Shown piece by piece: positions 17,867 to 29,570 of a stretch of DNA of 64,000 nt (its first letter is position 1; every line of letters begins with the position of its first letter). The notes under the pieces were generated by a model. It ran no database searches. It saw nothing but the letters and a program-made list of their open reading frames with translations, and was not told where the DNA came from. The DNA comes from Microvirga sp. (GTDB taxonomy: Bacteria; Pseudomonadota; Alphaproteobacteria; Rhizobiales; Beijerinckiaceae): the NCBI RefSeq assembly GCF_014699075.1, contig NZ_JACXAB010000003.1, positions 62,001 through 126,000 of the forward strand, written 5' to 3'. Made by a program: the position numbers and the translations under genes.

Positions 17867-18298
17867 GTGGTTGCCCTATCCCACCCGGGTGGTCTGAGGC
17901 CCCTCCACCCCCTTCACGCCATCCTTCTCGCCTTTCCGCTGCCTCTGTTTGCAGGCGCGCTGGCGAGCGACTTCGCCTATCGGGCGAGCTTCCACATCCA
18001 ATGGGCCAATTTCTCGTCCTGGCTCATTGCCGGCGGGCTGCTCGTTGGCGGCTTCGCCCTTCTCTGGGCGCTGATCAACCTGTTCCGCCGAGGCCCCGCC
18101 AGCAAAGGCCGGCTCGCGATCTACTTTGTCGTCCTGCTCATCATGTGGGGCCTCGGCTTCGTCAATGCCCTCGTCCATGCCAAGGACGCCTGGGCGACCA
18201 TGCCGGAGGGCCTTTATCTCTCGGCAATCACCACGCTGCTCGCCCTCGTGGCCGCCTGGATCGGCTATTCCGGATTTCGCACGGGAGATGTGAGATGA
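17867..18298 (+). CDS. DUF2231-type inner-membrane protein
   Basis: A 143-residue membrane protein with four predicted helices. The motif HPLHAILLAFPLPLFAGAL near the start matches DUF2231 (compare the family pattern HPLHP...FP), and the second half holds three more helices ending GYSGFRTGDVR. GTG 17867 is chosen because AGGAG lies 7 bases upstream; an ATG at 17852 would place that site inside the gene. The stop overlaps the start of the next gene as ATGA, a sign of coupled translation, so it may help anchor or feed electrons to the dehydrogenase-like lipoprotein that follows. Confidence 0.75.
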   Translation: MVALSHPGGLRPLHPLHAILLAFPLPLFAGALASDFAYRASFHIQWANFSSWLIAGGLLVGGFALLWALINLFRRGPASKGRLAIYFVVLLIMWGLGFVNALVHAKDAWATMPEGLYLSAITTLLALVAAWIGYSGFRTGDVR

Positions 18299-19578
18299 TC
18301 CGCTCGACCCTCCTGATCGGCACCCTGGCGCTCGCGCTGTCTGCTTGCAACAGCGAGCCCGAGGCACCGAAATACGGCGCCAACCCGAACCTGCCCGAGC
18401 CGCAGCGCGGCCTGCTGCCCTCCATGAAGATTCCGAGGCCGTCCCAATGGGGCAGCGATCTCCCGAAGGTGCCGGAGGGGTACAAGATTCAGCCCATCGC
18501 CACGGATCTGAAGATACCCCGCCAGACCATCGTTCTTCCCAACGGTGACATTCTGGTGGCCGAAGGATCCGGCGGCGGCGCGCCGACGCTGCGCCCCAAG
18601 GACTTGATTGCAGGCTTCATCAAGAGCCTCGGCAAGAGTTCCGTGAAAGGCGGCAATCGCCTGACCCTGCTGCGCGATGCAGACGGCGACGGCACCTACG
18701 AGATGCAGGGCGTCTTCGCCGACAAGCTCAACGCTCCCTATGGCCTCGCCCTGGTCAACGGCTCGATCTATGTGGCCAACCAGGATGCCCTTGTGCGCTT
18801 CGCCTATCAGGACGGCCAGACCCAGGCGAGCGGGCCGCCCGTGACGGTGACCGATCTGCCCGCAGTGATCAACCATCATTGGACGAAGGCCATGACCGCC
18901 AGTGCGGACGGGCGCTTCCTCTATGTGGGCATCGGCTCCAACAGCAACATCACCGAACGCGGAATGGACGCCGAGGAAGACCGGGCGATGGTCTGGCAGA
19001 TCGACGCCCAGACGGGCGCGCACAAGCCTTACGCAACAGGTCTTCGCAATCCCACGGCCCTCACGGTTCAGCCGGGTTCGGGCCAGATCTGGGCGGTGGT
19101 GAACGAGCGCGACGAGATCGGCCCCAACCTCGTTCCGGATTACCTGACATCGGTGCAGGAGGGCGGCTTCTACGGCTGGCCCTACAGCTATTGGGGCCAG
19201 AACGTCGATCCGCGGGCGCAGCCGCAAGACCCTGAGAAAGTCGCCGCGGCCATCCGGCCCGACTACGCCCTGGGATCGCACGTGGCAGCGCTCGGCGTGG
19301 CCTTCTCGACGCCGGCCATGGGGCCGGATTTCGCTGATGGCGTGTTCGTCGGCGAACATGGCAGCTGGAACCGCAGCAAGCCGGTCGGCTACCGGGTGAT
19401 CTTCGTGCCGTTCCGCAACGGCCGGCCCGCCGGCGACCCGATCGACTTCGTGTCCGGCTTCCTCGTCGATGATGGCAACACCCGGGGACGCCCGGTCGGG
19501 GTCACGGTGGATCCACGCGGCGCCTTAATCGTGGCCGACGACCTGTCGAACACGATCTGGCGCGTGACGAAGAACTAA
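18295..19578 (+). CDS. PQQ-dependent sugar (sorbosone) dehydrogenase-like lipoprotein
   Basis: A 427-residue protein with a lipoprotein signal (MIRSTLLIGTLALALSAC, lipobox LSAC). The rest matches the soluble glucose/sorbosone dehydrogenase beta-propeller: QTIVLPNGDILVAEGSGGG, LNAPYGLALVNGSIYVANQD, a catalytic-type His region INHHWTKAM, LRNPTALTVQPGSGQIWAVVNERD and GVFVGEHGSWNRSKPVGY. Relatives oxidise aldoses with PQQ bound in the propeller; whether PQQ is bound here is not shown. It overlaps the DUF2231 gene by 4 bases and probably works at the outer face of the inner membrane or in the periplasm. Confidence 0.82.
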   Translation: MIRSTLLIGTLALALSACNSEPEAPKYGANPNLPEPQRGLLPSMKIPRPSQWGSDLPKVPEGYKIQPIATDLKIPRQTIVLPNGDILVAEGSGGGAPTLRPKDLIAGFIKSLGKSSVKGGNRLTLLRDADGDGTYEMQGVFADKLNAPYGLALVNGSIYVANQDALVRFAYQDGQTQASGPPVTVTDLPAVINHHWTKAMTASADGRFLYVGIGSNSNITERGMDAEEDRAMVWQIDAQTGAHKPYATGLRNPTALTVQPGSGQIWAVVNERDEIGPNLVPDYLTSVQEGGFYGWPYSYWGQNVDPRAQPQDPEKVAAAIRPDYALGSHVAALGVAFSTPAMGPDFADGVFVGEHGSWNRSKPVGYRVIFVPFRNGRPAGDPIDFVSGFLVDDGNTRGRPVGVTVDPRGALIVADDLSNTIWRVTKN

Positions 19579-19597
19579 GCGCCTTTATCGTCAGGCG

Positions 19598-19626
19598 ATC
19601 CCGGATCGGCTTTCGCCGTCCGGGAT
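19598..19626. terminator. Bidirectional hairpin between convergent genes
   Basis: ATCCCGGATCGGC-TTTC-GCCGTCCGGGAT forms a stem with one bulge, placed between the sugar-dehydrogenase stop (19578) and the alaS stop (19638). No long T run follows, so termination strength is uncertain. Confidence 0.55.
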
Positions 19627-19637
19627 GAGGCATGTTC

Positions 19638-22304
<2,667 letters not shown>

Positions 22305-22442
22305 GGGTTCTCAAGCTTAAGGTAAGGGCTTTTCAGGGCCCGAAAGGTATGGTGGTGGCCGGTTTTAGCTGCCTACGCCTGCGCTGTCGAGGCGGCGTTT
22401 CGAACAGGCTGGCCATTGTCTTTGCCATCCTCCAAACGAAAA

Positions 22443-22468
22443 GACCGCCGCGATCTCTCGCGACGGCC
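22443..22468 (-). terminator. Rho-independent terminator of recA
   Basis: On the reverse strand a GC-rich stem (GGCCGTCGCGA / TCGCGGCGGTC) is followed by TTTTCG. It lies 28 bases after the recA stop. Confidence 0.85.
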
Positions 22469-22496
22469 TTTCTTTGCCCTTGAAGGAGAGCAAAAC

Positions 22497-23591
22497 TTAT
22501 TCGGCTGAACCCTCGTCCAGATCCTCGGCCGTTGGGGTTGCCTGGTCCAGGATGCGGTCTGCGAGCAGGCCGGCATTCTGGCGGATGAGACCTTCGATCT
22601 TGTCGGCGACCTCGGGGTTGTCGCGCAGGAACTGCTTCGAGTTCTCGCGGCCCTGGCCCAGGCGCTGGCTGTCGTAGGAGAACCAGGCGCCGGACTTCTC
22701 GACGATGCCAGCCTTGACGCCGAGATCGATGAGCTCGCCCACCTTGGAGACGCCCTCGCCGAACATGATGTCGAACTCGACCTGCTTGAAGGGCGGAGCG
22801 ACCTTGTTCTTGACGACCTTGACGCGCACCGAGTTTCCGATCGGATCGTCGCGATCCTTCAGGGTCGAGACGCGGCGGATGTCGAGGCGCACGGAGGCGT
22901 AGAACTTCAGGGCGTTGCCGCCCGTGGTCGTCTCCGGCGAGCCGTACATGACGCCGATCTTCATGCGGATCTGGTTGATGAAGACCACCATGGTCTTCGA
23001 CCGGGAGATGGAGCCGGTGAGCTTGCGCAGGGCCTGGCTCATGAGACGGGCCTGAAGACCCGGCTGCACGTCGCCCATCTCGCCGTCGAGCTCGGCCTTC
23101 GGAGTCAGTGCCGCCACCGAGTCGATGACGAGCACGTCGATGGCACCGGAACGAACCAGCGTATCGCAGATCTCAAGCGCCTGCTCGCCCGTGTCGGGCT
23201 GCGAGATCAGGAGATCGTCCAGATTGACACCAAGCTTGCGGGCATAGACCGGATCGAGCGCGTGCTCCGCGTCGACAAAGGCGCAGACGCCGCCCTTCTT
23301 CTGGGCTTCGGCGATCGTGTGCAGAGCCAGCGTGGTCTTGCCCGACGATTCCGGCCCGTAGATCTCGATAATGCGGCCGCGGGGCAGACCGCCGACGCCG
23401 AGCGCGATATCGAGGCCGAGCGAACCCGTCGAAACGGTTTCGATCTCCACCGGCTGCTGGCCCTTGCCGAGCCGCATGATCGAGCCCTTGCCGAAGGCGC
23501 GCTCGATCTGGGAGAGCGCCGCGTCGAGAGCTTTGGTTTTTTCTTTATCCATTGATGAGCTTTCCACCAGTCTCAAGGAGGACTGTGACAT
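22497..23591 (-). CDS. recA: Recombinase A
   Basis: A 364-residue RecA. It coats single-stranded DNA, drives strand exchange and triggers LexA self-cleavage in the SOS response. The Walker A motif is [16 protein letters not shown]; the L1/L2 DNA-binding region includes [21 protein letters not shown] and [17 protein letters not shown]. The C terminus is acidic ([10 protein letters not shown]). The N-terminal [18 protein letters not shown] matches rhizobial RecA starts, so ATG 23591 is kept over the internal ATG at 23549. A perfect alphaproteobacterial SOS box lies about 90 bases upstream, and a CtrA-type motif farther upstream. Transcription ends at a strong terminator before alaS. Confidence 0.98.
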   Translation of the reverse strand: MSQSSLRLVESSSMDKEKTKALDAALSQIERAFGKGSIMRLGKGQQPVEIETVSTGSLGLDIALGVGGLPRGRIIEIYGPESSGKTTLALHTIAEAQKKGGVCAFVDAEHALDPVYARKLGVNLDDLLISQPDTGEQALEICDTLVRSGAIDVLVIDSVAALTPKAELDGEMGDVQPGLQARLMSQALRKLTGSISRSKTMVVFINQIRMKIGVMYGSPETTTGGNALKFYASVRLDIRRVSTLKDRDDPIGNSVRVKVVKNKVAPPFKQVEFDIMFGEGVSKVGELIDLGVKAGIVEKSGAWFSYDSQRLGQGRENSKQFLRDNPEVADKIEGLIRQNAGLLADRILDQATPTAEDLDEGSAE

Positions 23592-23677
23592 GACCTAACA
23601 TCCTTATGGCAGGAGGAAGAGTGAATCTCAACGCGGTGTTGAGAGAATATATGTACTCACTTTGTTCCTGCTTACAA

Positions 23678-23692
23678 GTTCTTTTTTCGTTC
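23678..23692 (-). promoter_or_regulatory. LexA (SOS) box upstream of recA
   Basis: On the coding strand of recA the sequence is GAAC-N7-GAAC, an exact match to the alphaproteobacterial LexA operator; on the plus strand it reads GTTCTTTTTTCGTTC. It starts 86 bases before the recA start codon, a fitting place for a repressor. Confidence 0.88.
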
Positions 23693-23738
23693 TCATTCGG
23701 GAATTCACAGCTCCTGCGCGGGGCACGATGTCGCAGGG

Positions 23739-23753
23739 TTAAAGATGAGTTAA
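23739..23753 (-). promoter_or_regulatory. Putative CtrA box between cckA and recA
   Basis: TTAACTCATCTTTAAC on the reverse strand is an exact TTAA-N7-TTAAC motif, the full CtrA consensus. It lies 10 bases after the cckA stop and about 148 bases before the recA start. Confidence 0.55.
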
Positions 23754-23762
23754 AACAGCAAC

Positions 23763-26294
23763 TTAACGATCTATGACCTGCTTCACGGTCTCAACCAGCT
23801 GGCGCAGGCTGAAGGGCTTGGGCAGGAAGTTGAATTCTTCGCCCTCGGGCAGGTTCTTGCGGAAGGCTTCCTCGGCATAACCGGAGACGAAGATCACCTT
23901 GAGGTCCGGGTAGAGCTTGCGCAGTTCCCCCAGCAGGGTCGGGCCGTCCATCTCCGGCATCACCACGTCGGAGACCACGAGATCGACCGGCGCGCCGCGC
24001 TGCTCGATGATCTCCATGGCTTCGACGCCGGAGGCCGCCTCCAGCACCGTATAGCCACGGGCGGAAAGTGCCCGGGCGTTCACGGCCCGCACAGGGTCCT
24101 CGTCCTCCACCAGGAGGATCGTGCCCTGCCCGGTCATGTCGGCGGCCGGCTTCTTGGCGACCTCGGGCTTCACCTCCTCGGGAGCTTCCTGCACGGCCGG
24201 TATGTGCCGCGGCAGGTAGATGCGGAAGGTCGTGCCCTCCCCCGGAGTCGAGTCCACGTCGATATAGCCGCCCGACTGCTTGACGATGCCGAACACGGTG
24301 GACAGCCCCAGGCCGGTGCCCTTGCCCACCTCCTTGGTGGTGAAGAACGGCTCGAAGATCTTCTCGATGATTTCCGGCGTCATGCCCGAGCCGCTATCGG
24401 ACACTTCGACCATCACGTAATCGGCCGGCGGCATGGCGCTCACAGCGAGCCGCTCAGCCTCGGCCGCCGTGACATTCGCAGTCCGGATCGCGAGCTTGCC
24501 GCCACCCGGCATCGCATCGCGGGCATTCACCGCGAGGTTCACCACCACCTGCTCGAACTGGTTCACGTCCGCCTTCACGAACCACAGATCGCGGCCGTGA
24601 TTGAGATCCAGCGCCACGCGCTCGCCGAGAAGGCGCTTGAGCAGCATGGAGAGATCGTAGAGCTGGTCGTTGAGGTTCAGCACCTCCGGCCGCAGGGTCT
24701 GGCGGCGCGAGAAGGCGAGCAGCTGGCGCACGAGGCCCGCGGCCCGGTTCGCGTTCTGCTTGATCTGCATGATGTCCTGGAAGGACGGATCCGTCGGCCT
24801 GTGATTGGCGAGCAGCAGATCGCTGTAGCCGATGATGGCTTGGAGCACGTTGTTGAAATCGTGCGCCACGCCGCCGGCGAGCTGACCCACCGCGTTCATC
24901 TTCTGGGCCTGCGCGAGCTGCTCTTCCACTTTCCGGAAATCGGTGGTGTCGAGCGCGTAGAGGATCGCCGTCTCTCCGTCCGCACCGGTATCGCCCACAG
25001 GCGTCACCCAAACACGAACCGAGCCGTCGCCTTCGGCCACCGTCTGCAGCTCAAGGGGCGCGATGTCGCCCTTGTTCTCGGCTGCCGATTTGAGGGCCGC
25101 CTCAATGGCGTCACGTTCGCGGAAGGCATCGGGAATCGACGGTCCGTCCGCGCCGTTTTCGCCCGTGCGCGGCAGCGCGCCGAAGAGCCTGGAGAACGGC
25201 GCATTGGCATGCACGATGCGGCCTGCACGATCAACGGTCGCGATGGCGATGGGCGTGTTGTTGAAGAAGCGTGCGAAGCGCACTTCCGCCGCGCGCTGCC
25301 CCTCGTCGATCTCTCCTCCGGCCGAGCGATTGAGAACGAGCGTGCGCGATGCGCCCATGCGGCCGTCCTGGCCGAACGCGATGCGGTGGTAGAGGCGCAC
25401 CGGCAGGAACTGGCCGTTGCGCCGGCGCAGGTCCAGATCGAAGGTCTCGGTGCGCACGCTGCCCGGCTCGCCGGAGAACGACGTCATCATCGACGCCACG
25501 TCGCCCGGGACGATCTCAGTGAGCTTCAAGCCGCCGGAGCCGACCTGCGCGAGATCGTAGTCGAGCCAGGACGCCAGCGTCGCATTCAGATAGACGATGG
25601 AGCCGCCGGGGTCGACGGACAGGAACCCCGCAGGAGCGTGATCGAGATAATCGATGGCATGCTGCAGCTCCTGGAAGACGTTCTCCTGGCGCTCGCGTTC
25701 ATGGGTCACTTCGGAAATGGCCCAGAGTGCCGCCTGGCGTCCCTTGGGCCGGGGCACGGGCCGCACGCGCACGCGATACCAGCCGAATTCCCGTGCACCA
25801 TTGAGCGATGGCGACAGGCGGATCTCCTCCGTGCCCGTGCGATGCTCGCGCGCCGCCTGCGCGAGCCGATAAATCGCCTCCGACACTTCAGGCGCGCCGA
25901 TGAACAGGCGCTCGACCGGCATCACCTCGCCGCCCTGCAATCCGGCGAAGGCGAGATAGGCCTCATTGGCATAGGTGATGCGCCCGTCATCCTCGACCAC
26001 CACGAGGCCGTCGCCCGAGGTGTCGGCCATCAGCTTGGTGATATCGTTGCGGGCTGTCTGGCCGGAGAACTGAACGACGCCGATCGCCATCGCAAACAGG
26101 AAGAAGACGCCCGCCATGGCGAAGAACGCCAGAAGTCCGAGGATCAGGGGTTGGGCCTGCTCGATGCCGAGGAAGCGAAGGCTCAGCGTCGCGCCGACAA
26201 GAAGGCCGGCCAGAAGCAGCACCCAACCGATATGGCCGTGACGGTCGGAGCGGTCGATGGCCGAACCCTTTGGCGTGTCGCCTTCGTAAGCCAT
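23763..26294 (-). CDS. cckA: Cell-cycle hybrid histidine kinase CckA
   Basis: An 843-residue kinase. Two membrane helices (about residues 23-42 and 50-73) are followed by PAS-type sensor domains (the first near [19 protein letters not shown]), then the dimerisation/phosphoacceptor helix [19 protein letters not shown] with His478, an ATPase domain ([50 protein letters not shown]), and a C-terminal receiver with Asp776 in [11 protein letters not shown]. CckA passes phosphate through ChpT to CtrA and CpdR and so times replication, division and flagellar synthesis. The domain order and the recA and FliO-like neighbours support the name. The gene has its own promoter region, divergent from the FliO-like gene. 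Confidence 0.93.
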   Translation of the reverse strand: MAYEGDTPKGSAIDRSDRHGHIGWVLLLAGLLVGATLSLRFLGIEQAQPLILGLLAFFAMAGVFFLFAMAIGVVQFSGQTARNDITKLMADTSGDGLVVVEDDGRITYANEAYLAFAGLQGGEVMPVERLFIGAPEVSEAIYRLAQAAREHRTGTEEIRLSPSLNGAREFGWYRVRVRPVPRPKGRQAALWAISEVTHERERQENVFQELQHAIDYLDHAPAGFLSVDPGGSIVYLNATLASWLDYDLAQVGSGGLKLTEIVPGDVASMMTSFSGEPGSVRTETFDLDLRRRNGQFLPVRLYHRIAFGQDGRMGASRTLVLNRSAGGEIDEGQRAAEVRFARFFNNTPIAIATVDRAGRIVHANAPFSRLFGALPRTGENGADGPSIPDAFRERDAIEAALKSAAENKGDIAPLELQTVAEGDGSVRVWVTPVGDTGADGETAILYALDTTDFRKVEEQLAQAQKMNAVGQLAGGVAHDFNNVLQAIIGYSDLLLANHRPTDPSFQDIMQIKQNANRAAGLVRQLLAFSRRQTLRPEVLNLNDQLYDLSMLLKRLLGERVALDLNHGRDLWFVKADVNQFEQVVVNLAVNARDAMPGGGKLAIRTANVTAAEAERLAVSAMPPADYVMVEVSDSGSGMTPEIIEKIFEPFFTTKEVGKGTGLGLSTVFGIVKQSGGYIDVDSTPGEGTTFRIYLPRHIPAVQEAPEEVKPEVAKKPAADMTGQGTILLVEDEDPVRAVNARALSARGYTVLEAASGVEAMEIIEQRGAPVDLVVSDVVMPEMDGPTLLGELRKLYPDLKVIFVSGYAEEAFRKNLPEGEEFNFLPKPFSLRQLVETVKQVIDR

Positions 26295-26682
26295 GAAATG
26301 TCTACATCCTCAACGGAGGCGGATGTGCCTCACGGCACCGGCTGCAGGGTTGCGGCCATCCGCTCGATCTTTTCCGATCATATTACACGGTATTTATTGA
26401 TCGACCTCTAAGGCGGCAGCCCCGGCGAATGCAAGGGCTGGCTCGTTCTGCGCAGGCGTCGCTGGTGAGGGACGTCACAGGAAATCCTTATTTTCCTTGA
26501 TGTAACGGCATTGAGCACCATCTTGGACGGATCACAGAGAGCCTTTCCTGTGTTCTCGGCCCTATGCCGAAGCGGGGCTTGCGTTAACCATCTGTTAACC
26601 TTGCCGGTGGCTTTGGCGGTCAATGTGGTACAACCAACACAGAAGTGGCCTGCGAAGGCCAGTCAACGTTTGAGAGTTCATC
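26295..26682. other. 388-base divergent promoter region of cckA and the FliO-like gene
   Basis: No ORF is supported here. It holds the upstream regions of both divergent genes and one perfect CtrA-type motif at 26584-26599. I see no other repeat or clear hairpin. Confidence 0.6.
26584..26599 (+). promoter_or_regulatory. Putative CtrA box upstream of the FliO-like gene
   Basis: TTAACCATCTGTTAAC fits TTAA-N7-TTAAC exactly and, because the arms match, reads the same on both strands. It ends 83 bases before the GTG start at 26683, a typical operator distance, and lies about 290 bases from the cckA start. Confidence 0.65.
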
Positions 26683-27930
26683 GTGTCATCTCTTTTCGGT
26701 CTCGAAGCACCGCGGGCAGTTCAATTTGCAATCGCCTTCGCGATCATTCTGATCCTGCTCGTGCTCTTAGGACTCGTGTTGCGCAAGGTCTGGGGCGGAC
26801 GCCTGATCATGCCAGGCAGCGACCGCGGCGGCCGCAGCCGCCAACCGCGACTGGGCATCGTGGATGTGTATGATCTCGACCGGCAGCGTCAGCTCCTTCT
26901 GCTGCGCCGGGACAATGTCGAGCACCTCCTTCTCATCGGCGGTCCCAACGACGTGGTGATCGAGACCAACATCGTCCGCGTTGCCGGCGCACGCGTTCCC
27001 GCCCCTCCGGTCGATATGGGTGCAGAGCGCTTCGAGCCCTCGCTGGATCATCAAGCGCCTCGCGCGCCCCAGGTCGAGTCCAACGGCCGGCCTTCCATCG
27101 AGAGCCAGCTCGCCGCCCAGCTCGGGTCCTTCGTGCGCCGTCCGTCGGAGGAATCCGACGCCGAGGAGGAGCTCTCCCCGGTGGCGACCGTCAGTGCGCC
27201 GGTCCCGGCCCATCCCGAACCGGTCCTGAAGCCCGATGCGGTCGCGGTCTCCGCAGCTCCCGCCATCCAGCGCCTGCGCGCCGAGGCAAGGGCGCCAGCT
27301 TTCCAGAACGCGCACCCTGCTCCGCCCGCACCACCCCTGGTGGAGCGCCCGGAGCCGCGCCCCCAGTTCACCCCTCCGCCGTTCCAGTCGCGGGCAACGC
27401 CCGTGCCGCCGGCTCCACCGGTGCAGCCCCCCGAGCCCGTTCGGCCGCCCGAGCCAGCAGCGAGCGAGCGAACCGCTCCCGACGCCACCCTGCTGTCGGA
27501 TATGGCCAAGCAGCTCGAAGAAGCCCTGAAGCGCCCGGCGAGCCCGGTTTCTCCCCCGCCGGTGATTGCTCCGCCGGGTCCGGTCACCGTGGCCTCTCCG
27601 GCTGTGTATGAAGACATCAGCGACGAGGAGGACGCCCCTCTCGAGCCGCTCCCGGCCGATGAGGAGGAGCCCGTCGCGTCCTATGACGAGCCTGCGGAGG
27701 AAGAGGATCGCGCCGAGGAGCCCGAAGCCCCCGCTCCGGTCCAGCCCGCACCGTCCATCGAGCCGATCCGGACCGCTCCGCCTCAGCCCGCGCCGGCTCC
27801 GCTTCCGCCCCAGGCCAAGGAACCTGCCTCGGGGGAGCAGAAAGCCGCCGACCCGTTCTCGGTGGAAGATATCGAAGCGGAGTTCGCCCGGCTGCTGGGC
27901 CGGCCTCTCGATCCGAACAAGAAGGGGTAG
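26683..27930 (+). CDS. FliO-domain membrane protein with long Pro/Glu-rich tail
   Basis: A 415-residue protein. One membrane helix (about residues 15-35, FAIAFAIILILLVLLGLVL) is followed by a FliO-type domain: RKVWGGRL, PRLGIVDVYDLDRQRQLLLL and NVEHLLLIGGPNDVVIETNIV. FliO helps assemble the FliPQR flagellar export gate. From about residue 110 onward the sequence is low complexity, rich in Pro, Ala and Glu, ending with a short conserved-looking helix (FSVEDIEAEFARLLGRPLD). This layout next to cckA recurs in alphaproteobacteria outside flagellar operons, so a flagellar role is not assured. The start is GTG 26683 with TGAGAG upstream, 83 bases after a CtrA-type motif. Confidence 0.72.
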   Translation: MSSLFGLEAPRAVQFAIAFAIILILLVLLGLVLRKVWGGRLIMPGSDRGGRSRQPRLGIVDVYDLDRQRQLLLLRRDNVEHLLLIGGPNDVVIETNIVRVAGARVPAPPVDMGAERFEPSLDHQAPRAPQVESNGRPSIESQLAAQLGSFVRRPSEESDAEEELSPVATVSAPVPAHPEPVLKPDAVAVSAAPAIQRLRAEARAPAFQNAHPAPPAPPLVERPEPRPQFTPPPFQSRATPVPPAPPVQPPEPVRPPEPAASERTAPDATLLSDMAKQLEEALKRPASPVSPPPVIAPPGPVTVASPAVYEDISDEEDAPLEPLPADEEEPVASYDEPAEEEDRAEEPEAPAPVQPAPSIEPIRTAPPQPAPAPLPPQAKEPASGEQKAADPFSVEDIEAEFARLLGRPLDPNKKG

Positions 27931-27960
27931 GGGTAAAACCCCTCCCCTGACGGCCAAAGA

Positions 27961-27988
27961 GAAAGGGCTCCGCATGCGGAGCCCTTTC
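27961..27988. terminator. Bidirectional terminator between FliO-like gene and dksA
   Basis: A perfect 28-base palindrome, GAAAGGGCTCCGCA mirrored as TGCGGAGCCCTTTC, lies 31 bases past one stop and 22 bases past the other. Confidence 0.85.
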
Positions 27989-28009
27989 TCGTACGTATAG
28001 CAGGAAGGA

Positions 28010-28429
28010 TCAGTCGTCCCGGTAGACCCGCTCGTTGCGCTCGTGGCGCTCCTGCGCCTCGAGGGAGAGCGTCGCGATGGGGCGGGCCTCCAGGCGCTTG
28101 AGGGAGATCGGGTCGCCGGTCTCCTCGCAATAGCCGTAAGAGCCGTCCTCGATCCGCGCGAGCGCGGCGTCGATCTTGGCGATCAGCTTGCGCTGACGAT
28201 CCCTGGCGCGAAGCTCGATGGCGCGGTCCGTTTCCGACGAGGCACGATCCGCAAGGTCAGGGTGATTCTCGTTTTCGCTCTGCAGCGTCGCGAGGGTTTC
28301 CTGAGCCTCTTTGAGGATGTCGTGCTTCCAGCGGATCAGCTTGCGCCTGAAATACTCCCTCTGCCGCTCATTCATGAAAGGCTCGTCTTCTGTCGGACGG
28401 TAGCCTTCATCAATCACGCTATCTGTCAT
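28010..28429 (-). CDS. dksA: RNA polymerase-binding transcription factor DksA
   Basis: A 139-residue DksA that, with ppGpp, acts through the secondary channel of RNA polymerase. The coiled coil is visible (REYFRRKLIRWKHDILKEAQ to ETDRAIELRARDRQRKLIAK) with the tip motif DLADRA (DxxDxA pattern). The zinc-finger region has one Cys (GYCEETGDPISLKRLEARP) where E. coli DksA has four; single-Cys DksA proteins are known in alphaproteobacteria. ATG 28429 starts MTDSVIDEGYRPTEDEPFMN, the usual alphaproteobacterial start; the longer frame to 28492 is leader. It converges on the FliO-like gene with a shared terminator. Confidence 0.93.
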   Translation of the reverse strand: MTDSVIDEGYRPTEDEPFMNERQREYFRRKLIRWKHDILKEAQETLATLQSENENHPDLADRASSETDRAIELRARDRQRKLIAKIDAALARIEDGSYGYCEETGDPISLKRLEARPIATLSLEAQERHERNERVYRDD

Positions 28430-28580
28430 GTTCAGCCGTTCTTCCCCGATGAACCGTGGCGCCCCTATATAGGCAAGGAGGGACCGCGACAACGAGATTA
28501 AGCGTCATCGATTTGTCTAATTGCCCCCGGCACCCCTTAAGAGCCTGGGAAGGGCCTGCGGCGAACGATATGTCGCACCA

Positions 28581-29570
28581 TCAGGAGGAGGCGGCTGCCT
28601 CCGCCCGGCTGATGAGTTCCCCGGCCACATCGCCGATCTTGGGTGCCTCCTCACGGATGAAGGGGAGCGGCCGGCAGACCGACAGGGCAGCCAGGCCGAA
28701 CCGGGCAGTCATCAGCCCGTTCAGCACCCCCTCGCCAAGCTTGGCCGATATCCGGGCCGCGAGCCCCAGTCCCAGCACCTGCTGCATGAGGCTGTCGCCG
28801 ACTGCCACGCCTCCCGTGACCGCAAGGTGGTTGAAGGCTGCCCTGGCAAGCCGCAGGAAGCCGAGGAAGCCGGGCCTGCCGCCATAGATCCGGGCCAGGG
28901 TCCGCAGGAGACGCACAGCCGCGAAGATCACGAAGGCCACATCGACGATGGCCCGGGGGCTCACGGCCGTCACGAGCGAGACCTGCTTGGCCGCTCCGGC
29001 GATCGCGCGCTTGGCCTGCATGTCGAGGGGTGCGAGCAGCTCGCGCTCAGCAATGGCCAGGCGGTCATCCGCGTCGATGATCTCGTCGGTGAGGCCCTTG
29101 AGGCGGGCGCTCCCCTGCGCGGCCGCAGCCCGGCTGCCATAGAGGCCGATGAGATCCTGCACGATTCCCTTGGCGGCCTTGTGATCCTTGACGGCCAGCG
29201 CATCGACCGCCGCCTCGCGCAGGCTCTCGATCTTCTGCTCGCGCCAGATCCCCGACACCTCCCGCCCGATGATGGCCAGGAAGGCCAGAACGGCGAGCAC
29301 GGCAAAGACCAAGGCCAGCCAGCCCAGCCACGGGGCGACACGGTAGAGATCGACGATCAGGTTCTCGATTGCGAGGCCCAAAGCGAGCAGAAGAAGCCCT
29401 GACAAAGCGGACAGCAGAATGCCGAGCCAGGGCGCCCGGCGCTTCGTCCCCATCGGCACCACGACGCCGTCGGCGGCCTCGATAGCGTCGAAGGGCTCCT
29501 CCGTCACCTGCACGGCGCCGGCGGTGATGTTCGGATCATCCAGGCGATAGGCGCGAGGTTGGCGGCTCAT
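28581..29570 (-). CDS. YcjF/TIGR01620-type inner-membrane protein (DUF697)
   Basis: A 329-residue membrane protein. Two helices lie near residues 48-70 and 80-101 (LGILLSALSGLLLLALGLAI, then LGWLALVFAVLAVLAFLAII), and a further hydrophobic region near 205-270 matches the DUF697 part (VSPRAIVDVAFVIFAAVRLL). This is the partner of YcjX in many proteobacteria; in E. coli the ycjX-ycjF pair belongs to the PspF envelope-stress regulon. Its start overlaps the YcjX-like stop by 4 bases (ATGA), so the two are translated together. Role: envelope stress or GTPase-linked membrane function, unproven. Confidence 0.85.
   Translation of the reverse strand: MSRQPRAYRLDDPNITAGAVQVTEEPFDAIEAADGVVVPMGTKRRAPWLGILLSALSGLLLLALGLAIENLIVDLYRVAPWLGWLALVFAVLAVLAFLAIIGREVSGIWREQKIESLREAAVDALAVKDHKAAKGIVQDLIGLYGSRAAAAQGSARLKGLTDEIIDADDRLAIAERELLAPLDMQAKRAIAGAAKQVSLVTAVSPRAIVDVAFVIFAAVRLLRTLARIYGGRPGFLGFLRLARAAFNHLAVTGGVAVGDSLMQQVLGLGLAARISAKLGEGVLNGLMTARFGLAALSVCRPLPFIREEAPKIGDVAGELISRAEAAASS

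Noticed and set aside
24204..26411. A 735-codon frame antisense to cckA
   Set aside because: Same reasoning; the sense strand encodes all kinase motifs in order.
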